Assembly: GCF_044542075.1 (NCBI RefSeq) | Contig: NZ_JBITTU010000008.1 | Span: 1 to 64,000, forward strand | Length of the DNA: 64,000 nucleotides | DNA from: Leeuwenhoekiella sp044542075 | GTDB lineage: Bacteria; Bacteroidota; Bacteroidia; Flavobacteriales; Flavobacteriaceae | Reading direction: 5' to 3' | Shown here: positions 12,769 to 23,030 of the stretch, piece after piece | Layout of the letters: the number at the start of each line of letters is the position of its first letter | Numbering within the stretch: position 1 is the stretch's first letter | The notes under the pieces: generated by a model | What the model was told of the DNA's origin: nothing | Database searches by the model: none | What the model saw: the letters and a program-made list of their open reading frames with translations, nothing else | Position numbers and translations under genes: made by a program

Positions 12769-12997
12769 CTCTATTTTCACCATTTTTATTTAAGAAAAAA
12801 ATCATTTTTAAATCTAAATAGCAAGTAACCAATATTTGTTGGAAGAGTTAAAGGAACTGATTTCCTGATTAAAAATTCCACATTAAAAGATCCTCATAAT
12901 TGATCTTCAATCACCTTTTAGAACTATTTATACTATTAGGGTCAAACCATTCACATTTAACTTTAAATTAATATAAAATTTAAAGAATACGAGTTGA

Positions 12998-13032
12998 AAA
13001 CCACGTGGTTTATTACGATTATCACCAATCGT
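12998..13032. promoter_or_regulatory. Palindrome and adjacent inverted repeat upstream of susC (possible operators)
   Basis: A perfect 14-bp palindrome AAACCACGTGGTTT (12998-13011) is followed by the inverted repeat ACGATT-N6-AATCGT (13015-13032). Both lie 60-90 bp before the susC promoter element, in a 488-bp non-coding stretch (12670-13157) that otherwise holds only the upstream terminator. Symmetry suggests protein binding. The binding protein is unknown. Confidence 0.35.
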
Positions 13033-13059
13033 GCTTCAAGATTTGCAGTGTTTGCTTCA
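13033..13059 (+). promoter_or_regulatory. Direct repeat GCTTCA x2 at 21-bp spacing, candidate HTCS binding site
   Basis: GCTTCA occurs at 13033-13038 and 13054-13059, exactly 21 bp (two helical turns) apart. The second copy ends about 30 bp before the TACATTTG element. AraC-family DNA-binding domains typically bind such direct repeats next to the promoter. A similar pair lies before the GH35-like gene (27340). Assignment to the hybrid two-component regulator at 23031 is inference. Confidence 0.35.
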
Positions 13060-13089
13060 TTTCTTTTAGTGCACATGTAACCCTTCACA

Positions 13090-13097
13090 TACATTTG
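13090..13097 (+). promoter_or_regulatory. Bacteroidota -7 promoter element (TACATTTG) of susC
   Basis: TACATTTG matches the TAnnTTTG -7 consensus of the Bacteroidota primary sigma factor. It lies 60 bp upstream of the susC start codon. The -33 TTG element is weak here, which fits an activator-dependent promoter. Confidence 0.5.
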
Positions 13098-13157
13098 TTT
13101 TATTGCAGCTTGTAAAAAAGCCAGTATTAATAACAAACAACATTAAACGATTTAATT

Positions 13158-16100
13158 ATGAGTAAACTCAAACTCGCATTATTTGCACTAATTGCAATGC
13201 TCGGGCAAATTGCATTTTCGCAAACAACGACCATAACAGGTGTTGTTTCTGACGATAATGGCACCCCGCTTCCTGGAGCCTCAGTTGTAGTTGTAGGAAC
13301 CAATAATGGTTCACAAACAGACTTTGATGGAAATTACAGCATTACGAATGCTCCTTCAGACGGAAAACTGGTTATAAGTTTTGTTGGCTTTTTTACGCAA
13401 ACGATTTCAATAAATAATCAGAGTACTATAAATATTCAATTAAAAGAAGATACAGCTCAATTGGACGAGGTTGTTGTTGTGGGTTATGGTACCCAACGTA
13501 AAGAATCTGTCACAGGTGCTGTCTCCTCAATATCTGCAGACGAAGTAACCGCATTACCTGTAGTAAGTTTTGCAGAAGCTCTACAAGGTAGAGTTCCCGG
13601 CATACAGGTTACAAATTCAGGTGGTCCCGGTACAGACCCTATTGTACAAATTAGAGGTGTGGGTTCTATAACCTTTGCTTCTACCCCACTTTATGTTGTT
13701 GATGGCTATCCTGTGGGCGGCCTAGGAGATTTTGATAATAACGATATTGAATCTATTTCGGTATTAAAAGATGCAAGTGCTGCTGCTATTTATGGTTCAA
13801 GAGCTGCAAATGGGGTTGTTCTTGTTTCTACTAAAAAGGGGCGAGCAAACGGAAAAGTAGAATTTACATATAAAGGTTTTACAGGCTTTTCTGATGTTCC
13901 TAATACATTAGACTTACTTAATAGAGAGCAATACTTACAATTTGGCCGTGAATTATTAAGCAATGCAGGACAGGCAGAACCTGCACGTTGGGCAAATTTA
14001 GACACTCCTATTTACGCAGGCGCAACTCAAACGTTTGCACAAACAGATACAGATTATCAAGACGCTCTTTTTCAATCTGCAGTGACTACTTCACATCACA
14101 TTGATCTTAGAGGAGGTTCAGATAAATCTCGCTTTTATGGTTCTTTTGGTTACTTTAAACAAGAAGGTATTGTTGTAGGAACCGGTTTTGATCGTTATAA
14201 CTTCAGAATAAATTCTGATCATGAGATAACAGACTGGTTAAGTATTGGAGAATCATTAACACTTGCAAACGGAAGAAGAGAAAATGAGGGGGAGCCTGGT
14301 GGTCGTACCAGTATTCAGAACACTATACGAGGTGTCCCTTATATACCCTTACGTGATCCTACTTTAGCTGGAGGCTTTAGATCTCCTGACGGTGCAGATG
14401 GCACAGACCCTGTAAACCCGCTTATTTCTAGTCTTCTCAATACAAATGAAGATACTAACGTACGTATTTTAGGTACGGCATACGCAGATTTACGTTTAGT
14501 TAAAAACTTAAAATACCGTTTTACATTTGGTCTAGACTGGACAAGCGCTACAAATAGCGACATACAACCTATTTATTTTGATGGTTTTACGGGCAATAAC
14601 GAAAATAAAATAAGAAAAACTACCAGTACGTTTTCAGGGAATTACTTTTCTAATCAGTTGAATTACGAAAATAGCTGGGGAGATCACAATCTAGATGTTT
14701 TAGCAGTTGCAGAACGACAAGATTTTCAGCAAACAACCCTTGAGGGTTATGGTGAGCGTGATAGCAATACCATTAATGTTTTACAGGGTACAGTAAATCA
14801 AACCACTAGTTCTACATTAAGCGAAAGCAGCATTTTTTCCTTTTTAGGAAGGGTGAATTATGATTTTGGCGGTAAATATTTATTTAGTGCTTCAATAAGA
14901 CGTGATGGTTCTTCTAAATTTTCAGATGATAACAAATGGGCAACCTTTCCGGGTATCTCTGCAGGCTGGAATTTAGCACAGGAATCTTTTATGGAAGATG
15001 CAGATAACATCACAGAATTAAAACTTAGAGCAAGCTGGGGTAAAATGGGCTTTGAAGGCATTGGCAATTATGAAAGTAATGCCGGTATAAGTACAGACAC
15101 CTACGCAGTTATTAACGGACAAGTGGTACAAGGTGCATTTTTTCAAAGTTTAGCAAATAGCGCCTTAGAATGGGAAATTACTGAAATGACTAACATAGGT
15201 ATAGATCTGGGTTTATATCAAAACCGAGTACAGTTTACTGCAGAATATTATAAGAGAACCACAGATAACCTTATCCTAATTGTTCCCACAGCAGACTCTC
15301 AAGGTTTTCAAGGAAATACACTTGCAAACGTAGGTGCTATGGAAAACTGGGGACTTGACTTTTCTGGATCTTATTACTCTAAACCGGGCACCGCTTTTCA
15401 ATGGAATGCTAGTGCAAACATTGGTATTTTTAGAAACACCGTTAATGGTTTAGGATCAGGCCCTATTTTTGGCGGAAGGAATGCAGACTTTGGTGATACA
15501 GATATTACAAGAACAGCTGTGGGTGATCCTATACAGTCTTTCTATGGGTATCGTGTTGAACGTATTTTTCAAACACAAGCAGAGATTGATCAATTAAACG
15601 CAGCATCGCCTAACGGTGCATATCAAGTTGCTCAGACTGCTCCCGGAGATATTAAATTTAAAGATTTAAATGGTGATGGCCAGGTGACTCCAGATGATAG
15701 AGAAGTAATAGGAAGCTTTATACCAGATTTTAGCTACGGGTTAAATTTTGATGCAAACTATAAGAATTTCTTTATGAGTATGTACTGGTACGGTAATCAG
15801 GGTAATGATGTTTATAATGCGCTACAGGTTACACGACAAGGTGGTGTGCGTCTTTTTGGTCACGATGTAGCAGTTTTAGATGCGTGGACACCAGAAAACA
15901 CAAACACAAGCATACCTCGTATGATAAGTGGTGATCCTAATGCAAACAATAGAACTTCAGATCGCTATCTGGAAGATGCATCTTTCTTAAGATTACAGAA
16001 TTTAAAAATAGGATATCAGTTTCCTGAAGAATGGTTAGGCAGAACTTTAAATGACAATATTAGTAAACTAACTATTTATGTTTCAGGTAACAATCTGGCA

Positions 16101-16232
16101 ACGTTCACAAAATACTCAGGTTATGATCCTGAGATAGGTGCAAGAGGAAATAATTTACGCGTACAAGGTGTAGATTATGGTCAATACCCAAGACCACAAT
16201 CGTTTTTATTAGGTCTTGAACTCGGATTTTAA
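13158..16232 (+). CDS. SusC/RagA-family TonB-linked outer-membrane transporter
   Basis: The product is 1024 residues, the usual SusC size. A signal peptide ends at AFSQ (about residue 22). A carboxypeptidase-regulatory-like domain follows (about 25-105; GVVSDDNGTPLPGASVVVVG). Next are the SusC plug signature VVVGYGTQRKESVTGAV, a plug domain with VDGYPVGG and SVLKDASAAAIYGSRAANGV, and a 22-strand-type barrel ending LGLELGF. It imports oligosaccharides across the outer membrane with energy from TonB, using the SusD lipoprotein encoded 13 bp downstream as lid. The pair heads a polysaccharide utilisation locus. The start ATG has a signal peptide immediately after it. Confidence 0.96.
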   Translation: MSKLKLALFALIAMLGQIAFSQTTTITGVVSDDNGTPLPGASVVVVGTNNGSQTDFDGNYSITNAPSDGKLVISFVGFFTQTISINNQSTINIQLKEDTAQLDEVVVVGYGTQRKESVTGAVSSISADEVTALPVVSFAEALQGRVPGIQVTNSGGPGTDPIVQIRGVGSITFASTPLYVVDGYPVGGLGDFDNNDIESISVLKDASAAAIYGSRAANGVVLVSTKKGRANGKVEFTYKGFTGFSDVPNTLDLLNREQYLQFGRELLSNAGQAEPARWANLDTPIYAGATQTFAQTDTDYQDALFQSAVTTSHHIDLRGGSDKSRFYGSFGYFKQEGIVVGTGFDRYNFRINSDHEITDWLSIGESLTLANGRRENEGEPGGRTSIQNTIRGVPYIPLRDPTLAGGFRSPDGADGTDPVNPLISSLLNTNEDTNVRILGTAYADLRLVKNLKYRFTFGLDWTSATNSDIQPIYFDGFTGNNENKIRKTTSTFSGNYFSNQLNYENSWGDHNLDVLAVAERQDFQQTTLEGYGERDSNTINVLQGTVNQTTSSTLSESSIFSFLGRVNYDFGGKYLFSASIRRDGSSKFSDDNKWATFPGISAGWNLAQESFMEDADNITELKLRASWGKMGFEGIGNYESNAGISTDTYAVINGQVVQGAFFQSLANSALEWEITEMTNIGIDLGLYQNRVQFTAEYYKRTTDNLILIVPTADSQGFQGNTLANVGAMENWGLDFSGSYYSKPGTAFQWNASANIGIFRNTVNGLGSGPIFGGRNADFGDTDITRTAVGDPIQSFYGYRVERIFQTQAEIDQLNAASPNGAYQVAQTAPGDIKFKDLNGDGQVTPDDREVIGSFIPDFSYGLNFDANYKNFFMSMYWYGNQGNDVYNALQVTRQGGVRLFGHDVAVLDAWTPENTNTSIPRMISGDPNANNRTSDRYLEDASFLRLQNLKIGYQFPEEWLGRTLNDNISKLTIYVSGNNLATFTKYSGYDPEIGARGNNLRVQGVDYGQYPRPQSFLLGLELGF

Positions 16233-16245
16233 AAAGAAAAAAATT

Positions 16246-17775
16246 ATGAAAAATATTAAAACAATTGTTACGCTGTGTGTTGGATTTTGGGCAGTCACAG
16301 CTTGTGATTCAGAGGATTTAAATCTTAAAAACCCAAATGATTATTCGGTACCCACTTATTACCAAAATACAGCAGAATTATTAGCGGGTACAAATGCTAT
16401 CTACGCTACTATTCAATCAAATCAAATGTATGCCCGTGAATTCTGGTTTTTACACGATTTACGAGGCGATGATAATAAATCTGGAGGTGGCCAGTTAGAA
16501 TTACCAAGAGCAGCGCTTTTAACCGGTACAAATAATGCAGACAATGCCGTTGCTACGGCAGTCTGGAAAGGTTCTTACACCGCAATTCTACGTGCAAATA
16601 CAGTTATAGAACGTGGTGCAGAAACTCCAGACATCTCTGATGCAGATCGTAAAACTCTAATAGGTGAAGCAAAATTTGCCCGTGGTTGGATGTTTTTTGA
16701 ATTAGGTTCCCTTTGGGGCGGTGTACCGCTCGCTACAAAAGTAGCTACAGATTTTAATGAAGGTTTTCCTAAAGCTACACAAGAGGCTGTGCTTAATCAA
16801 GCAATCACAGATCTTAGTGAAGCCGCCGAAGCTTTACCTGTCGCATCAAACACGACTATAAAAGGTCGCTTTTCTAAAGGTGCAGCTCTTGCGATGTTAG
16901 GTCGCGTATACATGTACACTGGTCAATATGGCCTTGCAAAAGATGCATTTGACGCTATTGTAGATTCTCAAGAGTATAAATTAATAGACCAATACGATGA
17001 GAATTTTCAAGAAGAAAATGAATTTAACGACGAGTCTATTTTAGAAATAGGATATGCTAATGTAGGGGGTTTTGACTGGGGCGGTACTGGAAATGGCACA
17101 AATGAACAAGCTGTAAGAACTCAGGAATATTCTCATATAGGATGGAGAAACCTAATACCTTCTAATGCCTTACTAAACGATTTTGAGCGTGTATCTAAAG
17201 GAGATGCTAAGAACGATCCTCGTTTTGCAATGAGCTTTTATAAAACAGGAGATATGTTTAATAACGGCACAGAAGTGGTACCTGCTGCACAGGGAGAAAC
17301 TACCACATTTGAGGGAGAGACTACAGAAATAAGCTGGAGAAAATACTCATTAATGTACAAGGAAAATCCGGGCGGATTTAAAACAGGCGGTATTAATATG
17401 CGTGTAATTCGTTATGCAGAAGTACTGCTTAATCTTGCAGAATGCGAACTTGAAGCTGGTGATCCTGCTCGCGCAATCACTCTAATGAATCAAGTAAGAA
17501 GTCGTGCTAGCGTAAATATGCCGGGCTATCCTACCACAGCATATCCCGTAGGATCTGAACAACAGATAATGAATGCAATTATGCACGAAAAACGAGTAGA
17601 ATTAAGTTCTGAACAAATTAGAAACAGAGATATTTTAAGATGGAGAAAAGAAGGAAAATTTACAGCTGAACCTCTTGCTAATTTTGAGCAAAAACTGCTG
17701 GTTTTACCTATCCCTCAATCTGAAATTGATAATAATCCTGCCTTGACACAAGCTGATCAAAATCCTGGTTATTAA
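16246..17775 (+). CDS. SusD/RagB-family nutrient-binding outer-membrane lipoprotein
   Basis: The product is 509 residues from the ATG at 16246. An in-frame ATG at 16216 would overlap susC and put extra residues before the signal peptide, so it is not preferred. A lipoprotein signal ends AVTAC-D (Cys about residue 20). SusD features include the N-terminal LNLKNPNDYSVPTYY, TPR-like helices (GEAKFARGWMFFELGSLWGGVP; ALAMLGRVYMYTGQYGLAKDAF) and the C-terminal SusD domain with RVIRYAEVLLNLAECELEAG, EKRVELSSEQIRNRDILRW and LPIPQSEIDNNPALTQ. It binds glycan at the cell surface and closes over SusC. A strong hairpin follows, so susC and susD probably form a two-gene transcript with partial read-through. 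Confidence 0.95.
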   Translation: MKNIKTIVTLCVGFWAVTACDSEDLNLKNPNDYSVPTYYQNTAELLAGTNAIYATIQSNQMYAREFWFLHDLRGDDNKSGGGQLELPRAALLTGTNNADNAVATAVWKGSYTAILRANTVIERGAETPDISDADRKTLIGEAKFARGWMFFELGSLWGGVPLATKVATDFNEGFPKATQEAVLNQAITDLSEAAEALPVASNTTIKGRFSKGAALAMLGRVYMYTGQYGLAKDAFDAIVDSQEYKLIDQYDENFQEENEFNDESILEIGYANVGGFDWGGTGNGTNEQAVRTQEYSHIGWRNLIPSNALLNDFERVSKGDAKNDPRFAMSFYKTGDMFNNGTEVVPAAQGETTTFEGETTEISWRKYSLMYKENPGGFKTGGINMRVIRYAEVLLNLAECELEAGDPARAITLMNQVRSRASVNMPGYPTTAYPVGSEQQIMNAIMHEKRVELSSEQIRNRDILRWRKEGKFTAEPLANFEQKLLVLPIPQSEIDNNPALTQADQNPGY

Positions 17776-17803
17776 ATCTAAATTATTTATTTGCCTTTGT
17801 TTC

Positions 17804-17839
17804 AAAATGCCGTGATCTGCTAGTTGATCATGGCATTTT
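17804..17839 (+). terminator. Hairpin terminator after susD
   Basis: A 14-bp stem, AAAATGCCGTGATC and GATCATGGCATTTT (one G-U wobble), encloses an 8-nt loop and ends in TTTT. It lies 28 bp after the susD stop codon. An in-frame ATG at 17824 falls inside this hairpin, which argues against using it as the start of the next gene. Confidence 0.75.
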
Positions 17840-17880
17840 GCCATTATAAGAATGTTATCATTAAATCCTTACATTTCTTT

Positions 17881-20800
17881 ATGCTTAGAATCGTCAACCT
17901 TTTATTATGCATTATACTAATTTCCTGTACAGATAAATCTGCAGAATCTACCATGTTTGTTAAGATTCCCGCACAGATATCTCATTTAGATTTTGAAAAT
18001 ACTCTAGTAGAAAATGAGTTATTCAATATTATGGATTATCAATATATGTACAACGGTGGCGGTGTGGGAGTGGCAGATTTTAATAGTGATGGTTTACCTG
18101 ATGTCTGCTTTACCGGTAATATGGTGAGTAGCAAAATTTACATCAACCAGGGCAATCTACGTTTTAAAGATATAACCGAAACCTCAGGCTTTACAACAGA
18201 TAAATGGTGTACAGGTGTATCAATCGTAGATATAAATAATGACGGTAAACCAGATATACACATATCGACTGCGCACGATCTTAATTTAAAGGAATCTAAA
18301 AATTACTTCTACATCAATAAGACAGATGTAGACGGAACAGTAAAATTTGAAAACCTTGCGGAAGAAATGAATTTAACAACTACGGGCTACGCTATACAGG
18401 CAGCCTGGTTAGATTATGACAAAGATGGCGATCTGGATATGTATCTGGCAACAAACTCAAATGAAAACTACCCTAAGAACAATCCGTTTGGGCAGCGCAA
18501 AGATGGCACAGGTAATAGCACAGACCATTTGTTTCAAAATCAGGGGTTAAATGAAAACGGCATTCCGGTTTTTAAGGAAGTCTCTGCAGAAGCCGGTATT
18601 CAAATTGAAGGATGGAGTTTGGGCCTTAAAGTGCTTGATATTAATCAGGATGGCTTCCCAGATATTTATGTGGCAAATGATTTTATGTCTAATGATATTC
18701 TCTATGTTAATAATGGAGACGGAACCTTCACCAACAAGATAGAAACTTATTTTAAGCATCAAAGCCATAATAGTATGGGTATAGATGCGGCAGATTTAAA
18801 TAACGACGCCCTGTTAGATTTGGTAGTTCTCGATATGCTTCCAGATGATAACGTGCGTAAAAAAACCATGTTTTCAGAAATTCCTTTTGATCGCTTTAAT
18901 ACCGCTATCAAGTCTGGTTATCAGCCCCAATTTGTGCGTAATGTTTTGCAAATAAACACTGGCGACAACTTTTGTGACTTGGGCTATTTTTCAGGTATCG
19001 CGGCAACAGACTGGAGCTGGTCTCCTTTGATAGCAGATTTTGACAATAATGGTTATAAAGATATCTACATCACAAACGGCTACAAAAAAGACATCACAGA
19101 TATGGATTTTGTCGATTTTAATAATTCGGCAAGTAGTTTTGAATCACGCGATAAACACATTGAAAAATTACGCTCAGAATTGGCAAAAATGCCAGGTGTA
19201 AAAAAATCGAATTTCTATTTTAAAAATGACGGCTCTAATAAATTCTCAAATCAAACTAAAGCCTATGGTTTAGAATTACCCTCCTACTCTAATGGCGCTG
19301 TCTATGCAGATTTTGATTTAGATGGTGATCTGGATATGATTACAAATAACATAGATGAGCCTGCTTTTCTATTTGAAAACACCACGTTCAAAAAGGAAAC
19401 AACCGCACATAATTATTTAAAATTAAACTTTCAGGCAAATGGGCAAGATCTGGGAGTAAAGGTGTGGTTGTATGCTCATAACGGTGTTCAGTTTTCAGAA
19501 TTGTTTCCGCATCAAGGTTATTTATCTTCTTTTGAACCTTCGCTGTATTTTGGTTTAGGGAAATCGCAGCAAGCCGATTCTATACGTATTTTGTGGCCAG
19601 ATAATACCACCATCCTTTTATTAAATGTCGAAAAAAACCAGGTACTTACACCCACTAAAGGAACAGAATTTATAGCAGGTCAAAATATACAAAAACCTAA
19701 ATCTTCCTATTTAACACATTATGAAGCAAACGGTTTAAACTTCATTCCTAAAGAAACTACGTTTAACGATTTTAAAAAATGGCCGTTACTCTTTAGAACA
19801 CACAGCAAACCAGGACCAGTTATAATTACAGGAGATAGCAACGGTGACGGGATTGAAGATGTATTTGTAGGCGGATCGAAAAATCAAAGAAACTATCTCT
19901 ATTTACAGTCCAAAACAGGTGATTTTAATCTGAAAAAGGAAGATAAGATAGCTTTAGACTCAATTTCTGAAGTTTCTGCAGCCTTATTTTTTGATGCTGA
20001 CGGCGATACAGATCTTGATCTCTATATCGCCTACGGGAGTTCTGAACATTACTTTGATACCAGTCTTTATCAAGACAAGCTTTTTATAAATGATGGTGTA
20101 GGTAATTTTACCTATTCTCCCAATAACTTGCCTAAAATTGAATTTCCTACTAATACAGTTGTACAAATTGATTATGATCAAGATGGAGATCTCGATCTCT
20201 TTGTGGGCGGAAGACTAAACCCTAATAATTACCCACATGCTCCGCGATCGTATCTTTTAGAAAACACTAACGGTATTTTTAGAGATGTTACTGCTAAAAA
20301 GGCGCCAGCACTTTTAAATCCCGGAATGGTAACGGGTGCTTTTGCACAAGATCTCAACGCAGACGGCGCTACAGATCTGGTTCTCGTTGGCGAATGGATG
20401 CCTATACAAGTCTATTACTCTAAAAATGGTAAACTCATACCAGACACCTCAGCAAATGGTTTAGCTAAGACAAATGGCTGGTGGAACTGCATAAAATCTG
20501 CGGATTTTGATGGTGACGGAGATTTAGATTTTGTCGTAGGAAATTGGGGACTTAATAACCCATTTAAAGCTTCGGTAGAAGAACCGCTGCATATTTATGC
20601 TAAAGATTATGATTCTAATGGAAGTATTGAGCCTATAATGACTCAATTTATTGATCACAAAGAATTTATAATGCAGCCCAGAAACACGCTTATAAGTCAG
20701 ATACCTATGATACGTAAACGTACAGGATCCTATAAAATGTACGGCAGCTCAACCTTTCAGCAACTTTTTGAAACCGTAAAATTTACTTCCGAAGAAATTT

Positions 20801-21183
20801 TAAATACCTATATATTACAATCTGTATATGTTGAAAATCTTGGCGACGGTACATTTAAATATACTGCTCTTCCTGATGAAGCGCAATGGGCTCCTATTTT
20901 TGATTTTGAGTTTATAGATATAAATGCAGATAAAAAACTTTATATTCTCGCAGTGGGAAATTATAAAGATACTGAAGTATTAACGGGACAATACGATGCA
21001 GGAAATGGTTTATGCCTTATAAATAGTGGACATAATACCTTTACAGCTGCAAATGCTACAGAAAGTGGTTTTTATGTACCTGAAGAAGCTAGGAAAATTG
21101 TAAAACTGAAAACTGAAGATTCTAAGGATTTATACATTGTGAGTCTTCAAAATGCTCCTTTAAAACTATTTAAAACCCGATAG
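17881..21183 (+). CDS. FG-GAP/VCBS-repeat lipoprotein with ASPIC/UnbV domain (CRTAC1-like)
   Basis: The product is 1100 residues from ATG 17881, which places a lipoprotein signal MLRIVNLLLCIILISC at the N-terminus. Multiple FG-GAP/VCBS blades with calcium-loop motifs follow: ADFNSDGLPDVCF, VDINNDGKPDIH, LDYDKDGDLDMY, LDINQDGFPDIY, ADFDLDGDLDM. Near residues 500-590 is an ASPIC/UnbV segment (NYLKLNFQANGQDLGVKVWL to SIRILWPDNTT), followed by a second blade set (FDADGDTDLDLY, IDYDQDGDLDLF, ADFDGDGDLDFV). Such surface propeller proteins are frequent beside SusC/SusD pairs. Binding of glycan or another surface ligand is inferred, and no enzymatic role is evident. It is convergent with the transporter gene. 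Confidence 0.88.
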   Translation: MLRIVNLLLCIILISCTDKSAESTMFVKIPAQISHLDFENTLVENELFNIMDYQYMYNGGGVGVADFNSDGLPDVCFTGNMVSSKIYINQGNLRFKDITETSGFTTDKWCTGVSIVDINNDGKPDIHISTAHDLNLKESKNYFYINKTDVDGTVKFENLAEEMNLTTTGYAIQAAWLDYDKDGDLDMYLATNSNENYPKNNPFGQRKDGTGNSTDHLFQNQGLNENGIPVFKEVSAEAGIQIEGWSLGLKVLDINQDGFPDIYVANDFMSNDILYVNNGDGTFTNKIETYFKHQSHNSMGIDAADLNNDALLDLVVLDMLPDDNVRKKTMFSEIPFDRFNTAIKSGYQPQFVRNVLQINTGDNFCDLGYFSGIAATDWSWSPLIADFDNNGYKDIYITNGYKKDITDMDFVDFNNSASSFESRDKHIEKLRSELAKMPGVKKSNFYFKNDGSNKFSNQTKAYGLELPSYSNGAVYADFDLDGDLDMITNNIDEPAFLFENTTFKKETTAHNYLKLNFQANGQDLGVKVWLYAHNGVQFSELFPHQGYLSSFEPSLYFGLGKSQQADSIRILWPDNTTILLLNVEKNQVLTPTKGTEFIAGQNIQKPKSSYLTHYEANGLNFIPKETTFNDFKKWPLLFRTHSKPGPVIITGDSNGDGIEDVFVGGSKNQRNYLYLQSKTGDFNLKKEDKIALDSISEVSAALFFDADGDTDLDLYIAYGSSEHYFDTSLYQDKLFINDGVGNFTYSPNNLPKIEFPTNTVVQIDYDQDGDLDLFVGGRLNPNNYPHAPRSYLLENTNGIFRDVTAKKAPALLNPGMVTGAFAQDLNADGATDLVLVGEWMPIQVYYSKNGKLIPDTSANGLAKTNGWWNCIKSADFDGDGDLDFVVGNWGLNNPFKASVEEPLHIYAKDYDSNGSIEPIMTQFIDHKEFIMQPRNTLISQIPMIRKRTGSYKMYGSSTFQQLFETVKFTSEEILNTYILQSVYVENLGDGTFKYTALPDEAQWAPIFDFEFIDINADKKLYILAVGNYKDTEVLTGQYDAGNGLCLINSGHNTFTAANATESGFYVPEEARKIVKLKTEDSKDLYIVSLQNAPLKLFKTR

Positions 21184-21280
21184 AACTAGAAATGCTAACA
21201 TTCAATAAAAACCTGAAGCTACTAAAAACACATTATACACGTGATTTTTAGCAAATTCAAGGAATAGCATTTATTGTAAA

Positions 21281-22738
21281 CTATTTAATTCTACGCTGTT
21301 TCAGGTCGGTTTCTATTTGAGTTTCTGCTTTTTTATTAATCTCGTAGAAAAACAATAAGCCTATACCTATTAAAAAAGGTATTGCAGGATAAATACTCAC
21401 AAGCAAACGGGTTCCTTGTATAGCGCTTTCGGGCTGTATAAGTGCTTCTCCTGCCACTGCAGCTTCTTTAGTGATATAGTTATACAACCCTAAAATCCAC
21501 GTGACTAAAGCACTCCCAATACTTAAGCCTCCTTTTAATCCCACCATCATTGCCGAAAATATGATAGCTGTTGCTCTTCGGTTATTTTTCCATTCAGAAT
21601 AATCTGCAACATCTGCGATCATTGCCCAAAGCAAGGGTATGGTTAACCCGTAAAAAAAGCCGTGTAAGATTTGTGAGAGAAATATTAACCCTACAGACTC
21701 TTTTGAAAAGAAATAAAAAGCAATTATAAAAAGAGTTGATAAAAACAATGCCACACCAAAAACATCCCGTTTTCCGTATTTATCTGCAAAACGTTTTGAA
21801 AACGTAATTCCTACAATCATAAAGATTATACCGCCGGCATTAAATAGACCAAAGCCTGCAGAAACTGGATTTTCACCAAAGAAATTAACACCTATAGAAT
21901 TTAAAAAATCAAGTATGGGTTGTATAAACGTAGTAAGCGCATTTGGGTCTACATAGTTCTTAAAATAATAGACATACGAACCCCCTTTCATTGCCAGCGT
22001 TATAAAAACTAATGTTGTTAGCACCAGCATAATAACCCAGGGTCGGTTTTTAAATAAATCACCCAGGTCTTCTTTAATACTTGACTTTTGATCTACAGAT
22101 GGTACAATGCGCTCTCGAGTAGTTAAAAATGTAATAATGAGCATTATCGTTCCTATTATGGCCAGCCAGGTCATTACAATCTCAATTCCTACTGCTTTAT
22201 CGCCATCACCTGCAGATTCAATTATAGGTAACATAAATACCTGAACAAAAAACTGAGCAAACATAACTGCCACAAAACGATAGGCAGATAAACTGTTACG
22301 TTCTCCCATATCTCCTGTAATTACCCCGCTGAGTGCAGAATAAGGAAGATTATTAGAAGCGTATAAGAGCAATAATAATGTGTACGTTACTACCGCATAA
22401 ATCACTTTGCCTTTGTACTCAAAGTCTGGAGTTGTAAAAGCCAAAAGAGCCACAATACCCAGCGGTACCGCCGTCCAGATTATCCACGGTCTAAATTTAC
22501 CATACTTAGACCTGGTACGATCTGCTAACGCGCCTATAACAGGATTAAAACCAAAAGCAGCCACCAGTCCTACGGTAAGTATAATTGCTGAAGCATCATT
22601 TGCCTTTAGACCATAGATATCTGTATAGAAATAGGCCAAATAAGTCATCAACGTTTGAAAAACCAAATTTGCTGAAAGATCGCCCAGGCTGTAGCCTATT
22701 TTTTCTTTGATCGATAATTTTTGTGAATGGGTGCTCAT
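21281..22738 (-). CDS. GPH-family (glycoside-pentoside-hexuronide) cation:sugar symporter, MFS superfamily
   Basis: The product is 485 residues with about 12 hydrophobic segments. The N-terminal half carries GPH/MelB hallmarks: IKEKIGYSLGDLSANLVFQ, the loop ADRTRSKYGKFRPWI and NLPYSALSGVITGD. The C-terminal half has ADVADYSEWKNNRRATA, close to MelB-type ADxxDYxEWKTGxR. It should import mono- or disaccharides across the inner membrane with Na+ or H+. It sits in the PUL between the ASPIC gene and the regulator, so its substrate is probably the product of the locus' glycosidase. The gene lies downstream of the HTCS gene (292 bp between). The sugar itself cannot be read from the sequence. Confidence 0.9.
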   Translation of the reverse strand: MSTHSQKLSIKEKIGYSLGDLSANLVFQTLMTYLAYFYTDIYGLKANDASAIILTVGLVAAFGFNPVIGALADRTRSKYGKFRPWIIWTAVPLGIVALLAFTTPDFEYKGKVIYAVVTYTLLLLLYASNNLPYSALSGVITGDMGERNSLSAYRFVAVMFAQFFVQVFMLPIIESAGDGDKAVGIEIVMTWLAIIGTIMLIITFLTTRERIVPSVDQKSSIKEDLGDLFKNRPWVIMLVLTTLVFITLAMKGGSYVYYFKNYVDPNALTTFIQPILDFLNSIGVNFFGENPVSAGFGLFNAGGIIFMIVGITFSKRFADKYGKRDVFGVALFLSTLFIIAFYFFSKESVGLIFLSQILHGFFYGLTIPLLWAMIADVADYSEWKNNRRATAIIFSAMMVGLKGGLSIGSALVTWILGLYNYITKEAAVAGEALIQPESAIQGTRLLVSIYPAIPFLIGIGLLFFYEINKKAETQIETDLKQRRIK

Positions 22739-23030
22739 GAAATATGTGGTAGGGTATTTATTAGTTTAAGAAGAGCTTGTTTGCCTGATTTTGAATCAAC
22801 ACATTTTGAAAAAGAAACAGACTAAAAACCATTTTACGCCAATACATCGATTTCGTAATTAGTAGATTTAGTACAGCTGATTTCATTCTTAATTCAAGAG
22901 ATATAGTGTTTAAAAAACACCTGTTGTTAGAACTCTAAAATTCGCACAATTAAAATATACCGAATACTAACTATGAAGCACTTGTTAAAACATTTGTAGC
23001 TAAATGCAGCAAATACGGGATTTACAAGCT

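Noticed and set aside
12650..12832. 60-codon minus-strand frame after the PorP-like gene
   Set aside because: It contains the perfect terminator hairpin, overlaps the PorP-like 3' end and encodes a low-complexity, family-less peptide.
17824..17880. Upstream ATG for the FG-GAP/ASPIC gene
   Set aside because: It lies inside the susD terminator hairpin and would place extra residues before a clear lipoprotein signal that starts at 17881.
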